From DASTCZ01 sp035308165 (lineage in GTDB: Bacteria; Acidobacteriota; Terriglobia; Acidiferrales; UBA7541), in contig DATGHC010000067.1 in assembly GCA_035308165.1 (NCBI GenBank), positions 62,001-126,000 on the forward strand: DNA of 64,000 nt. The letters are read 5' to 3'. Numbering within the stretch: the stretch's first letter is position 1; the number at the start of each line of letters is the position of its first letter. The translations under genes were made by a program, and so were the position numbers. Under the pieces are notes generated by a model, which worked only from the letters and a program-made list of their open reading frames with translations, had not been told where the DNA came from and searched no databases. Positions 16,822-26,249 of this stretch are shown here, one piece after another.

Positions 16822-19800
16822 TTGCTTAAACTGAGGAAAGTCGAAATTGTGGGGTTCAAGTCGTTCTTTGAACGCACCCAGGTGGCCTTCAGCGGCACCG
16901 GGCTCACCTGCATCGTAGGGCCAAACGGCTGCGGCAAGTCCAATATCGTGGACGCCATCTCCTGGGTGCTGGGTGAGCAGAGCCACAAGAGCCTCCGCGC
17001 CGAGCGCATGTCCGACTGCATTTTCAACGGCACACTGAAGCGCCCTCCGCTGGGCATGGCCGAAGTGATCATTCACCTGGAAGACCCCGAACTGGCCGAA
17101 GCCGGCAGATTTATTTTTGAAGAGAAGGATGACCAGGCCGACGTACCGAGCGCCCCACAGGCCGATCCCGCAGTGGAAGGGGGCGACGCCCCCGGCCATG
17201 AACAATCGACATCCGGCGGACCGATTCTCGCTCCTGAGCTTGTTGATGAAATGGCTGCCGAATTTCCTGGTCAAGACGGATTGGATACTTCCTCCGCGGC
17301 AGCGACAACCGGGTCCCCCTCCCTTTCGGAGGGCGAAGCGACAGAGCTGGAAGCAGAACCAGAGCCGGGCCAGCCATTCCTCGCCAAGAAAAAGCGCGTG
17401 GCCAAGCCGGCCATGAATGTGAAGCCCGGGCAAGTCGTTATAGGACGCAGGCTCTACCGCAGCGGACAAAGCGAATACCTGATCAACGGACGAGTGGCGC
17501 GATTGCGCGACGTGCAGGAACTCTTTATGGGTGTGGGCCTGGGCCCGGACAGTTACGCCATCATCGAGCAGGGGCGCATCGGCCAAATTCTCTCTAGCCG
17601 GGCATCGGATCGCCGAGCCATCATCGAAGAAGCCGCGGGCATCACCAAATACAAAACCAAGAAGCGCCTGGCCGAAGCAAAACTGGAATCTTCAAAGCTC
17701 AATCTTGCCCGCGTGAACGACATTGTGGTCGAAGTCGAGAAGCAACTTGCCTCTTTGAAGCGCCAGGCCAGCAAGGCGCGCCGCTACGCCGAAATCCGCG
17801 ACCAAATGCGCGGCTTGTTGCGCCAGGTGATGGCCAGCAAAGCGCGCGAACTCGATACCGAGGCCGAGCGGCTCTCTACCTTGCTGCGCGATACCTCAGC
17901 TGCGGAAACCGAGCAGACGCAATCGCTGGCCGCGCTCGACGCAGAGCAAGAACGCTTGAGCACGCGCACCTACGAACTCGACGGCGAGTTGCGTCAGAAT
18001 CAAAATCTGCTTGGACAGACTACCCTGGAACTCGATCGCGCGGAAAATCACATCGCCTTCAATCGTCAGCGCAACACGGAGCTGGACACGCGCACCGCAC
18101 AGCTCGATGGACAAATCTCCGCCGCCGACGAGCAATCCGTTGCCATTGCCGCAAAGGCAGGCGCCCACACCGCAACCGTGAACGTTTTGAAGGACGACGC
18201 GCGCGCGCTGGAAGCACACGTGGAGGAACTTGCCGAACAGGGCATGCAACTCGCGCTCCTCGCTTCACAAACGGAAGAGCGCATCGAATTTCTGCGCCAC
18301 TCCTCCAGCGAATGGACCGGACAGCTCGAACGGCTCCAGACCGAATTCGCGCAGGCGGAAGCAGCGCTGCAACATCACGTGGAAGCGATGGGCCGCCAGC
18401 GCGTCGTCGAGCAGCAATTGCTGGAGGAATCGCTGCACCACCGCGAACGCGATCAATCCGCTGAAATTCAATTTCAGGGAGTGGTCGAGCGCTTGCAGCG
18501 CATCAAGGGTGAAGTGGCGGCCGCGCAAGCCCGCATCGCCACGCTGCGCACCGACCGCCACGAGATGGAAGCGCGGTGCGATGCAGCGCGCGACGCCGCC
18601 TCGTCTGTGCGCGCCCGGCGCGCAACGCTCGAGCAGGTGTTGAATGACCGCGCCTATACCGCCGAGGCGGTGAAGAAACTGTTTGCCGCAAACTCGGAAT
18701 CAGCATCCGCTTCTGGCGCCGAAGGCGGCAATCGCAAAGGCCATCGCGATTTCCGCGCCGTCGGCCTGTTGGCTGATTACGCCGAGGTCTCCGAATCGCA
18801 CGAAGCGGCCATTGAGAATTTCCTGCGCGATGAACTTGAGTATGTCGTGGTCGAAACGTTCGATCATGCCCGCACCGGCATCTCCATGCTCCGAGAAGAG
18901 CTGGGCGGCCGCGCCACATTCTTTGTTGATTCGCTCAACAAGCTGACTTTGCTCCCCGAAGACAACGTGATTCCCTTCCCTACCGCGGACTGCATCGTGT
19001 CGCGGCTCGACAAGCTCGTTGAATTCCGCGATCCGCTGGGCCACGCGGCGAAACAGTTTCTGCCGCGGCTGAAGTCTGCCTACCTGGTGGAAACCTCCAG
19101 CGCCGCGGAAAAAATGGCCCGTGATTATCCGGCCTACTGCTTTGTCACGCCCGACGGCACCACCTATCAGGGACGCATGGTCAGCGGCGGACGCGCCACC
19201 GAAGCCGGCCCGCTGGGAATGAAGCGTGAATTGCGTGCCCTGGAAGCCGAATCAACACAACGCGAACGCGAACTTACCGAAGCGCAATCGGCGATGGAAG
19301 GCATTCAATCCGAGCTTGCCGAGCGCGAAGCATCCCTGATGCAAATCTCCGCCAGCCATATGGAAGCGGAGAAATCCCTGGTGGGCGCGACGCACCAACG
19401 GGATCAAGCACGCGCCGACCTGGTGAAAATGGGCATCGAGCTGCGCGACTGCCAGAACGAAATTGAGAGACTGCGCCGCGAAGTGGCCTCAGCGGAGAGC
19501 CGCGCGGCAACCGCTCAGATGCAGCGCGAAGAGGCTTCCCGTTCGCGCACATCCGATGAGGAAGAGCTGCGCATCGCGGGCGAAAAACTTGTCGATCTGA
19601 GAGGCCTAGCCGAAACTCATCAGCAGACCGTGGCCGCCAAGCGCGAAGAACTAGCCGCCCTTTCCGAACGGCTGGCCAGCGCCGAAACTCTGGCCTCGCG
19701 ATTGGAGGAAGAGCGGCTTGCCGCCGAGGCGCGCGTCGGCGAGTTGCGCGCACAACGAGTGGCGCTGGCTTCTGAGCGCGCGTTGCTCGACGGCGAAAGC

Positions 19801-20814
19801 GCGGATTACGCGCGCCGCGCGGCATCGCTCCACGAAGAAAAGAAACGCATGGAAGCGCGCAAGCTCGAATTGGAAACCGAGTGGGAGCAGTCGCGCACGC
19901 GTACCGTGCAATTGGACGATACCCTGCGCACCGCCCGCCAGAAACTTGCCGATCTGCGGGAGGAGCGCGGCCGGATGGAAATCGATCGCGCCCGCAACGA
20001 CTCCGACCGCGATCATCTGCGCGAAACCTGCATGGCGGAGCTGAACGCTCAGCCCGAAGACATGATGGCCGAGTTCCCCGCGCTGCTCACGGGCGAAGAG
20101 CTGGCCACCGCCGATGCAAATTACAAGGAGATGAAGGAGCGCATTGAATCCATGGGCCCGGTGAACATGATGGCGCTCGAGGAATATAACGAGTGCGACC
20201 AGCGCTTCGCCTTCCTCACCCGCGAGCGCGACGACCTGTTGCAATCCATCGCCGACACGCAATCCGCGATCACTGAACTCGACGAAGTTTCGCGGCAGAA
20301 ATTTGAAGAGGCCTTCACCGCGATCAACGCCAATTTCGCGGAAGCCTTCCGCGCGTTGTTTGGCGGCGGCACGGGCGAAATGCGCTTGACGGAAGTGGAC
20401 AGCAGCGGGGATGCGGGCATCGATGTTGTCGCGCAACCTCCCGGCAAGCGTTTGCAAAATGTGATGCTTTTATCCGGCGGCGAAAAAGCGCTCACCGCCC
20501 TGGCGTTGCTCATCGCCATATTCCGCTACCAGCCCAGCCCGTTCTGTATCTTGGACGAGGTGGACGCGCCGCTCGACGAAGCCAACGTGGGCCGCTTCGC
20601 GGACATGGTTGCGGCCATGGGCGCGCAGACGCAATTCATAGTTGTCACTCACAACCGCCGCACCATGGAAATGGCGCCCGTGCTGTATGGAGTGACCATG
20701 CAGGAACCGGGCGTCAGCAAACTCGTTTCGGTGCGTTGGAATGAAGGCGCCGCCGGCAACAACGTCGCTGGCGGAGGCACGCCACGTGCCGCGGCCGCAT
20801 CCAACGCCGCGTAA
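16822..20814 (+). CDS. smc: chromosome segregation ATPase Smc
   Basis: A 1330-residue SMC protein. Domains in order: N-terminal ATPase with Walker A GPNGCGKS (33-40); a long acidic, Pro/Ala/Glu-rich insert (about 92-200); FMGVGLGPDSYAIIEQGRI; coiled coil; a hinge near 620-760 (ADYAEVSESHEAAIENFL); a second coiled coil; and the C-terminal ATPase with LSGGEKALTALALL and CILDEVDAPLDEANV. It compacts and segregates chromosomes with ScpA and ScpB, which are not in the window. The usual length is near 1180; most of the excess is the insert. The start is TTG with GGAAAG upstream. The start codon matches the conserved LKLRKVEIVGFKSF opening. Confidence 0.97.
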   Translation: MLKLRKVEIVGFKSFFERTQVAFSGTGLTCIVGPNGCGKSNIVDAISWVLGEQSHKSLRAERMSDCIFNGTLKRPPLGMAEVIIHLEDPELAEAGRFIFEEKDDQADVPSAPQADPAVEGGDAPGHEQSTSGGPILAPELVDEMAAEFPGQDGLDTSSAAATTGSPSLSEGEATELEAEPEPGQPFLAKKKRVAKPAMNVKPGQVVIGRRLYRSGQSEYLINGRVARLRDVQELFMGVGLGPDSYAIIEQGRIGQILSSRASDRRAIIEEAAGITKYKTKKRLAEAKLESSKLNLARVNDIVVEVEKQLASLKRQASKARRYAEIRDQMRGLLRQVMASKARELDTEAERLSTLLRDTSAAETEQTQSLAALDAEQERLSTRTYELDGELRQNQNLLGQTTLELDRAENHIAFNRQRNTELDTRTAQLDGQISAADEQSVAIAAKAGAHTATVNVLKDDARALEAHVEELAEQGMQLALLASQTEERIEFLRHSSSEWTGQLERLQTEFAQAEAALQHHVEAMGRQRVVEQQLLEESLHHRERDQSAEIQFQGVVERLQRIKGEVAAAQARIATLRTDRHEMEARCDAARDAASSVRARRATLEQVLNDRAYTAEAVKKLFAANSESASASGAEGGNRKGHRDFRAVGLLADYAEVSESHEAAIENFLRDELEYVVVETFDHARTGISMLREELGGRATFFVDSLNKLTLLPEDNVIPFPTADCIVSRLDKLVEFRDPLGHAAKQFLPRLKSAYLVETSSAAEKMARDYPAYCFVTPDGTTYQGRMVSGGRATEAGPLGMKRELRALEAESTQRERELTEAQSAMEGIQSELAEREASLMQISASHMEAEKSLVGATHQRDQARADLVKMGIELRDCQNEIERLRREVASAESRAATAQMQREEASRSRTSDEEELRIAGEKLVDLRGLAETHQQTVAAKREELAALSERLASAETLASRLEEERLAAEARVGELRAQRVALASERALLDGESADYARRAASLHEEKKRMEARKLELETEWEQSRTRTVQLDDTLRTARQKLADLREERGRMEIDRARNDSDRDHLRETCMAELNAQPEDMMAEFPALLTGEELATADANYKEMKERIESMGPVNMMALEEYNECDQRFAFLTRERDDLLQSIADTQSAITELDEVSRQKFEEAFTAINANFAEAFRALFGGGTGEMRLTEVDSSGDAGIDVVAQPPGKRLQNVMLLSGGEKALTALALLIAIFRYQPSPFCILDEVDAPLDEANVGRFADMVAAMGAQTQFIVVTHNRRTMEMAPVLYGVTMQEPGVSKLVSVRWNEGAAGNNVAGGGTPRAAAASNAA

Positions 20815-20991
20815 GTAACCTCCGCCAATTTGGTCATCGCCGACATCCTGAAGGCGTCCGATCAGGATGACGGCGATTCTCGTTCGCGCAGTTTTTTCGG
20901 CCGTGGAATGCCTTGGTCCGTAGCTTCCAAGCAGTACTGTTACGCAAAAAAGTTTTGCACATTCATGCACAGGTACTCGCACTCTTCATCG

Positions 20992-21019
20992 TTGACTTAC
21001 AGTGTCGCTGCGCTAGAAT
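20992..21019 (+). promoter_or_regulatory. promoter of purC
   Basis: TTGACT, a 16-base spacer and TAGAAT. The predicted start is near 21026, giving a leader of about 24 bases that contains GGAGA. Confidence 0.65.
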
Positions 21020-21049
21020 GTCCGCCTCTCAAGTCGGAGAAAAACTACT

Positions 21050-21949
21050 TTGGCTTCGCCTATCATGAATCCAGTCGTTTGGGAAACAAATTTAGAAGGC
21101 GCCCGCCTCCGCAACCGGGGCAAAGTGCGCGACCTGTATGACGTGGGCGATTCGCTGCTGATCGTTGCCACGGACCGCCTCTCCGCTTTTGACGTGGTGC
21201 TGCCCACTCCCATCCCTGACAAGGGGCGCGTGCTGACGCAGCTTTCCATGTTCTGGTTCAACCTGCTGCGCGACGTGATTCCCAATCACGTGATCACCGC
21301 GACGGATTTCACCGGAGATCTCGCCCCGCACCAAGCCATTCTCGAGGGCCGCGCCATGCTCTGCCGCAGGACCGAGCCCATCCCGATTGAATGCGTGGTG
21401 CGCGGATACCTGGCCGGATCGGGTTGGAAGGATTACCAGAAAACGGGAAGTGTATGCGGAGTCGCGTTGCCAAAAGGTATGCGCGAATCAGACCAGTTGC
21501 CCGAGCCCATTTTCACTCCGTCCACCAAGGCAACTACCGGCCATGACGAAAATATTTCCATCGAGCAAGCCGCGGCGGTGATAGGAATGCCTCTGGCCGA
21601 GCGGTTGCGCGATGTGAGCCTCGAGATCTACAAGCGCGCAGTAGCTTACTCTACGCCGCGTGGCATCCTGCTGGCCGACACCAAATTTGAGTTCGGCCTC
21701 ATCGGCAAAGAGCTAATCTGGATTGACGAAGCTCTCACTCCGGATTCCTCGCGCTTCTGGCCCGCCGCGGGATACCAGCCGGGCAAATCACAGCCATCCT
21801 TTGATAAGCAGTACGTCCGCGACTATTTGGAACAGATCGGCTGGAACAAGCAGCCGCCGGGGCCGGTATTGCCCCCGGAGGTGGTCACGCAAACGCGGGC
21901 CAAGTACCGGGAAGCCTATCAACGACTGACAGGCCACGAATTACCCTGA
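21050..21949 (+). CDS. purC: SAICAR synthetase (phosphoribosylaminoimidazole-succinocarboxamide synthase)
   Basis: A 299-residue protein of the long PurC type. Motifs: GKVRDLYDVGDSLLIVATDR, SAFDVVLPTPIPDKGRVL, ECVVRGYLAGSGWKDYQKTG, ADTKFEFGLI and the metal-site region IDEALTPDSSRFWP. It joins aspartate to CAIR in purine synthesis. A TTG start at 21050 is preferred because GGAGA lies ten bases upstream; ATG at 21065 would be 25 bases away. The promoter just upstream makes it a separate unit from smc. The small Fis-type gene follows 141 bases later. Confidence 0.97.
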   Translation: MASPIMNPVVWETNLEGARLRNRGKVRDLYDVGDSLLIVATDRLSAFDVVLPTPIPDKGRVLTQLSMFWFNLLRDVIPNHVITATDFTGDLAPHQAILEGRAMLCRRTEPIPIECVVRGYLAGSGWKDYQKTGSVCGVALPKGMRESDQLPEPIFTPSTKATTGHDENISIEQAAAVIGMPLAERLRDVSLEIYKRAVAYSTPRGILLADTKFEFGLIGKELIWIDEALTPDSSRFWPAAGYQPGKSQPSFDKQYVRDYLEQIGWNKQPPGPVLPPEVVTQTRAKYREAYQRLTGHELP

Positions 21950-22090
21950 GCGATGCGGCCGTAACATGGCCGCCCATGAATCAATTATCGGAGCCGGCTC
22001 AGCTAACTGGCTATTATTTAACGAAGAGCACTCCATCGGCCATGGGACGATCACAGGGACGACATTGAATCTCATGCGGAGCGTGCGTAC

Positions 22091-22318
22091 ATGATGAAAG
22101 ATCAACTTGAAAATCTTGTGGGCAGAATGGTGGACGACGGAATCCTTTTTCCCGAGGCTGTGAACGAGTTTGAGAAGAAGTTCATCAAGCGGGTATTGGA
22201 TCATGTGCGTGGAAATCAGTCACGCGCCGCGCGCGCGTTGGGAATTCATCGCAACACGCTCAGCAGAAAAATTGAGGTCTACAAGCTCGCGAATCGCCCG
22301 CGCCGCCGCCGCGGGTGA
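22091..22318 (+). CDS. small Fis-type helix-turn-helix protein
   Basis: A 75-residue protein made of little more than a Fis-like C-terminal DNA-binding domain: FEKKFIKRVLDHVRGNQSRA, then ARALGIHRNTLSRKIEVYKL. The basic tail RPRRRRG is added. The N-terminal 25 residues (NLVGRMVDDGILFPEAV) resemble the helix before the HTH in NtrC-type regulators, but there is no AAA+ or receiver domain. It could bind DNA as a dimer, like Fis, or act as a partner for sigma-54 activators; rpoN lies in the window. A GGAG nine bases upstream supports the start. The bidirectional terminator follows. Confidence 0.85.
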   Translation: MMKDQLENLVGRMVDDGILFPEAVNEFEKKFIKRVLDHVRGNQSRAARALGIHRNTLSRKIEVYKLANRPRRRRG

Positions 22319-22343
22319 CGCGATTCCAAGTTCCCAGGAAATC

Positions 22344-22375
22344 AAAACGGCTCTGGCTTGCGCCAGAGCCGTTTT
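22344..22375. terminator. strong bidirectional intrinsic terminator
   Basis: A perfect 14-bp stem (AAAACGGCTCTGGC and its complement) around the loop TTGC. The A4/T4 edges make it work for both the Fis-like gene and the convergent gene at 22403. Confidence 0.85.
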
Positions 22376-22402
22376 CAATTTCGCTTGAACCGCTGAAATT
22401 AC

Positions 22403-23722
22403 TTATTTCGCGCCGCCCTTCTTCTTGGGAGCCGGTTTCTTCCCTGTTTCAGCCGGAATATCCTCTGGATTTATCTTGCCCTTTTCCCAATGGAGCATGA
22501 ATGGATTCTGGTCGTAGCCTTTCAGCGTGGCGCCGAAACGCAACTCATCATTGACCACCAGGCGTTTCGCCTCGGGTTGGCTGCCATCCAGCTTCACTTC
22601 CATATCGGCTACGGTGCCATCCTTCGTCTCATCCGGAGTCGTGCCCGTAAACGTATGCAACACCATATCTCCGCCTTCAGGAGCGTCCAGCGCAATTAGC
22701 TTGGTGACAATTTCAGGATAGTCCAATCCGCAAGTGGCCAGCCACATGAGCTTGCCGTGGTCGCCGCCCTCGCGCAGGTAGGGAATGAAGTTGGTCGTGT
22801 CGGTCTGCGCCTTGGTGATGTCGTCTCCGCTAATCAGCGTGAAGGAAGCTGGGCGGTCCGCTGAGCCGGCCGCCAGCGCAACAATTTGGTTTACTTCGTC
22901 ATCCAACAAATTATCGCACTGCACCAACCCGCCCTGGTATTTCAGTACCTGTCCACGCAAGTAAGTTCTGACCTGCGCTTCGTTTTGCACTTTCAAACTG
23001 ATAGACCGCGCCAGCGCCCACAAACCATCCATCGTCTGCGGTGGAGTCATGGAGAGGTAAGCAATCCCCAGCCGTGAAAAGGTCGCTGCGTCATTTGGAT
23101 CCAGCGCCAGCATGGCCTTGTAGGCTGCGACCGTTCCGGTCACATCATGCAGCCCGGTGCTGGCAGTGGCCATCACCTGCGTCAGGATCCCGGTAACGTT
23201 CTTCTTTTGCTTGGCGAAATCGTCATCCGATACTTTGTCGGGCTTTGGTACGGCATCCAGGTCTTTCAAGCATTGCTTGGCTGAATCGCGCGCGGCATTC
23301 AGCTGCGCAGGCGAATTCAGCTCCTTAGGATATCCGGCCAGGAAGGCCTGTGCGCGGTACACCCGGGCTCCAAACTGATCCTGCAAGGCGATCTTGTCGC
23401 CAAATGCCAGCAGTTTATCGATGGCATCAACAGTTTTGGTGTAATCCTTCAACTGGTAATAAGTGGCGTAGTAGTCTTGCTCGATATACGGCATCAGTGT
23501 TGACTTCGGCCATTTCGCCACGAAATCGTCAAGCATCTTAATTTTCTGCTCGGGAACAGTTTGCGAATGCGCCTTGATGTAATCGTTATACTCGTCGAGT
23601 GTGTAGCCGGGCCCTTGCGTCACCGTACCCTGCGCCATGGCAGTTCGCGCAAAACTCGCAGCGCCAGCCAATAGCGCGGCACCCATTAGAATTCTTCGTG
23701 CAGCTTTCCCGATGGGAGTCAT
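22403..23722 (-). CDS. secreted TPR-like protein, unknown function
   Basis: A 439-residue protein with a signal peptide (IGKAARRILMGAALLAGAAS followed by ARTAMAQG). Helical TPR-like segments follow between about 60 and 260 (DYTKTVDAIDKLLAFGDKIA, then a segment with AAYKAMLALDPNDAATFSRL). A C-terminal beta-rich region (about 330-420) ends in a Lys/Pro-rich tail. The start at 23722 has AGGAGG nine bases upstream. TPR proteins of this sort organise complexes in the envelope. No specific function is recognised. It is a single gene ending at the shared terminator. Confidence 0.82.
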   Translation of the reverse strand: MTPIGKAARRILMGAALLAGAASFARTAMAQGTVTQGPGYTLDEYNDYIKAHSQTVPEQKIKMLDDFVAKWPKSTLMPYIEQDYYATYYQLKDYTKTVDAIDKLLAFGDKIALQDQFGARVYRAQAFLAGYPKELNSPAQLNAARDSAKQCLKDLDAVPKPDKVSDDDFAKQKKNVTGILTQVMATASTGLHDVTGTVAAYKAMLALDPNDAATFSRLGIAYLSMTPPQTMDGLWALARSISLKVQNEAQVRTYLRGQVLKYQGGLVQCDNLLDDEVNQIVALAAGSADRPASFTLISGDDITKAQTDTTNFIPYLREGGDHGKLMWLATCGLDYPEIVTKLIALDAPEGGDMVLHTFTGTTPDETKDGTVADMEVKLDGSQPEAKRLVVNDELRFGATLKGYDQNPFMLHWEKGKINPEDIPAETGKKPAPKKKGGAK

Positions 23723-24060
23723 CTTTCTATTGCCTCCTGGGCTCAATTCCATGGCGGTGATACACCCTCTCCACTCGCCGCTCTAATATGAAGACCTGTC
23801 CAAAGTAAACGCGTGGATTATAGGGAATCCCTTGGGGACGCGCAAGCGCGTTTCCCAAATTGGGGCAAGCCTCCTGCATCCTCTACTTTGCTAAGATGGC
23901 ACTTTTGCAGGAAACGTCGCCCGGCGCCCGTCTGCGTCGGACCTGTGTGCACGACTATGTTACACCCTTAGCGCGCCCACGGCACATTATGACACCGCGG
24001 ATGATGTTCGGGTTCCATGAAAATTCACAGGGAGAGGCTGAAATGGAAACAGGGAAGTAA
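23723..24060. other. divergent intergenic region
   Basis: About 340 bases between the TPR-like gene and the SDR gene. It holds the TPR-gene promoter (23817-23845). A 66-codon open frame (23860-24060) ends exactly before the SDR start and is in the same frame, but it resembles no protein. Confidence 0.5.
23817..23845 (-). promoter_or_regulatory. promoter of the secreted TPR-like gene
   Basis: On the minus strand TTGCGC, a 17-base spacer and a perfect TATAAT. The predicted start is near 23810, giving a leader of about 88 bases. Confidence 0.65.
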
Positions 24061-24774
24061 TTGGCGGGTCAGGTCGCTCTGATTACGGGAGCAAGCCGTG
24101 GAATTGGGTTGGCGATTGCGGAACGCCTCGCGGATATGGGAGCCAGGCTGGCCCTTTGCGCCCGCAATGGTACGGCGCTGGAGGCCGTCGCTGTGGGTTT
24201 GCGTAAGCGGTGTGCGGCCAAGGCCGTCGACGTGTTCGCGACGGTGGCGGATGTTACCAGGGCTTCCGATATCACCCGGCTGATTGAAAAGACCCGCCAG
24301 GCGATGGGGCCCGTGAACATCCTGATAAACAACGCCGGCCTGGGAACCTTCAAACCGTTTCACGAGTTCAGCGAAGCCGAATGGGACGCCATTCACAACA
24401 CAAACCTGAAAGGCGTTTTCCTGATGAGCCGTGCCGTGGCTTCGCAAATGATCGAGCGGCGCGGGGGTCAAATCATCAACATTTCTTCGCTGGCTGGGAA
24501 GAATACTTTTGCGGGCGGCAGTGTTTATTGCGCGTCCAAGTGGGGGCTGATGGGTCTGACGGCCTGCATGGCTGAAGATCTGCGTGGGTATAGCATCAGG
24601 GTAAGCGCGGTGTGCCCCGGCTCGGTGGCCACGGAGTTTTCGCCGCACACCGGCCGCGACGTAAGCAAGCTGCTACAACCGAGCGACGTGGCCCACGTCG
24701 TTGCCGGTATGCTGACGCAGGGTCCGACGAGCTTTATGAGCGAAGTCTTGCTGCGCCCGCTGCAAAAGCCGTAG
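24061..24774 (+). CDS. short-chain dehydrogenase/reductase
   Basis: A 237-residue classical SDR. Features: TGASRGIG coenzyme motif, NNAG, NISSLAG with the catalytic serine, and YCASK with Tyr and Lys. The substrate is unknown; YciK- or 3-oxoacyl-reductase-like activities are both possible. The start is TTG directly after an in-frame TAA. Five codons earlier lies ATG, so the frame reads METGK, stop, LAGQVALITG. AGGGAAG just upstream could serve as a ribosome site. DoxX and DedA-type membrane genes follow on the same strand. Confidence 0.88.
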   Translation: MAGQVALITGASRGIGLAIAERLADMGARLALCARNGTALEAVAVGLRKRCAAKAVDVFATVADVTRASDITRLIEKTRQAMGPVNILINNAGLGTFKPFHEFSEAEWDAIHNTNLKGVFLMSRAVASQMIERRGGQIINISSLAGKNTFAGGSVYCASKWGLMGLTACMAEDLRGYSIRVSAVCPGSVATEFSPHTGRDVSKLLQPSDVAHVVAGMLTQGPTSFMSEVLLRPLQKP

Positions 24775-24870
24775 GGGATGGTTGGGTCAAGCGAAGCGTT
24801 TAGGAGCGCCAGGGAGACGAACCAGAGCGAACCGCTGCCGCATCAAATCACATACAACAGGAGGGTATCC

Positions 24871-25266
24871 ATGAACAAAATTACCGATCCAATCGCACGC
24901 GTTCTCATCAGCGCGATCTTCCTTTCATCGGGATATTTCAAGGCCGCGCATTTTTCGGCTACTGTGCAGTCGCTCGCGGGGCTGCATATTCCCTTGCCCA
25001 CTCTGGCGGCAGTGGTTGCCATTCTGATCGAGATTGGCGGCGGCCTGGCAATCCTGATAGGCTGGCACGCGCGGCTGGCCGCCTGGCTGCAGTTTCTTTA
25101 TCTCGTGCCAGTGACGATTATGATCCACAATTTCTGGGCCGCGCCCGCGGCAATGCAACAGGATCAGATGGCTCACTTCATGAAAAACGTCGCGATCATG
25201 GGAGGGCTGCTGTTCTTCACGCAATATGGTCCGGGAGAAACAGCGGTGGATACATCGCATAAATAA
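24871..25266 (+). CDS. DoxX family membrane protein
   Basis: A 131-residue protein with four predicted membrane helices: PIARVLISAIFLSSGYFKAA, LAAVVAILIEIGGGLAILIG, LQFLYLVPVTIMIHNFW and NVAIMGGLLFFTQYG. The pattern fits DoxX/DoxD-like proteins such as YphA, which are linked to thiosulfate or quinone redox in some species. AGGAGG before the ATG fixes the start. It lies 97 bases after the SDR and 17 bases before the DedA-rhodanese gene, so the latter two are probably co-transcribed. Confidence 0.88.
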   Translation: MNKITDPIARVLISAIFLSSGYFKAAHFSATVQSLAGLHIPLPTLAAVVAILIEIGGGLAILIGWHARLAAWLQFLYLVPVTIMIHNFWAAPAAMQQDQMAHFMKNVAIMGGLLFFTQYGPGETAVDTSHK

Positions 25267-25283
25267 GCCAGCTTTCTACAAAC

Positions 25284-26240
25284 ATGTCGATCCATATCCA
25301 ATTCCTGATCCACTACGGCTACGCGCTCCTGTTTGGCTGGGTGTTTGCCGAACAGATGGGTTTGCCGATCCCCTCGATCCCCATATTGCTTACCGCAGGA
25401 GCGTTGGTTGGCACTCACGATTTGCGGGCCGCGCCGGCACTAGCCTTTCCCATCGTGGCGGCGATCACCGCAGACGTGATTTGGTATCAACTCGGCCGCC
25501 ACAAGGGTATTCGCATCCTGCAATTCCTTTGCAAGATCTCGCTCGAACCTGACTCTTGCGTGCGCCGCACGGAAAATGTTTTTGCCCGCAGCGGCGCGAA
25601 ATCCCTGCTGATATCCAAGTTCGTTCCCGGGCTGAACACCGCTGCGCAGCCTCTGGCGGGAATCTTCCGGATGAAGTTCAGGCGCTTCCTGCTGTTTGAT
25701 TCGGCGGGCGCGATCATCTACATCTCGACTTTTTTCGCGTTGGGCTATGCATTTAGGGACCAACTCGAAGACATTGCAGCCACTGCGGCGCGGTTTGGGA
25801 TTTCGGTGGTCACGCTTTTGCTCGTCGCTTTGGTGACCTGGCTCAGCTGGAAATACTACCGGCGGCAGCGTTTCATCCGCCAATTGCGGATTGACCGTAT
25901 CACAGCAAAAGAATTGAAGGGGATGCTCGATGCCGGTGAGGAAGTGGTGATCGTGGACCTGCGTGGCTCGCTCGATTTCGAGGCCGAGCCGGCCATGATC
26001 CCCGGCGCTGTACATCTGGACGCCGCCGATTTGGAAGAAGTCAGCGACGAATTGGCCAAGGCGCACGAAGTGGTTCTCTACTGCAATTGCCCCAACGAAG
26101 TTTCCAGCGCGCGGATGGCATTGTTGCTGCGCCGAAAGGGCGTCCAGAAAATTCGCCCGCTTACGGGCGGCCTAGACGGCTGGCGCGAGCAAGGCTACCC
26201 CGTGGCGAGAAATGCCGAGACCACGCGCGAAACCAGCTAG
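25284..26240 (+). CDS. DedA membrane protein fused to a rhodanese domain
   Basis: A 318-residue fusion. Residues 1-195 form a DedA/SNARE-associated (VTT) membrane domain with FAEQMGLPIPSIPILLTAGA, the FVPGLNTAAQPLAGIFRM loop and four to five membrane helices. Residues about 205-310 form a cytoplasmic rhodanese domain with VVIVDLRGSLDFE, GAVHLDAADLEEV and the active loop LYCNCPNEVSSAR, where Cys267 is the expected catalytic residue. DedA proteins work as lipid carrier flippases or scramblases; the rhodanese could sense or carry sulfane sulfur. Spacing to DoxX suggests one operon. The CxCPNE loop is unlike the classic CRxGxR loop. Confidence 0.9.
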   Translation: MSIHIQFLIHYGYALLFGWVFAEQMGLPIPSIPILLTAGALVGTHDLRAAPALAFPIVAAITADVIWYQLGRHKGIRILQFLCKISLEPDSCVRRTENVFARSGAKSLLISKFVPGLNTAAQPLAGIFRMKFRRFLLFDSAGAIIYISTFFALGYAFRDQLEDIAATAARFGISVVTLLLVALVTWLSWKYYRRQRFIRQLRIDRITAKELKGMLDAGEEVVIVDLRGSLDFEAEPAMIPGAVHLDAADLEEVSDELAKAHEVVLYCNCPNEVSSARMALLLRRKGVQKIRPLTGGLDGWREQGYPVARNAETTRETS

Positions 26241-26249
26241 AGTTTGCAG

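Noticed and set aside
23860..24060. 66-codon frame ending just before the SDR gene, in the same frame
   Set aside because: It has no recognisable family and no ribosome site, and the SDR opening is complete without it.
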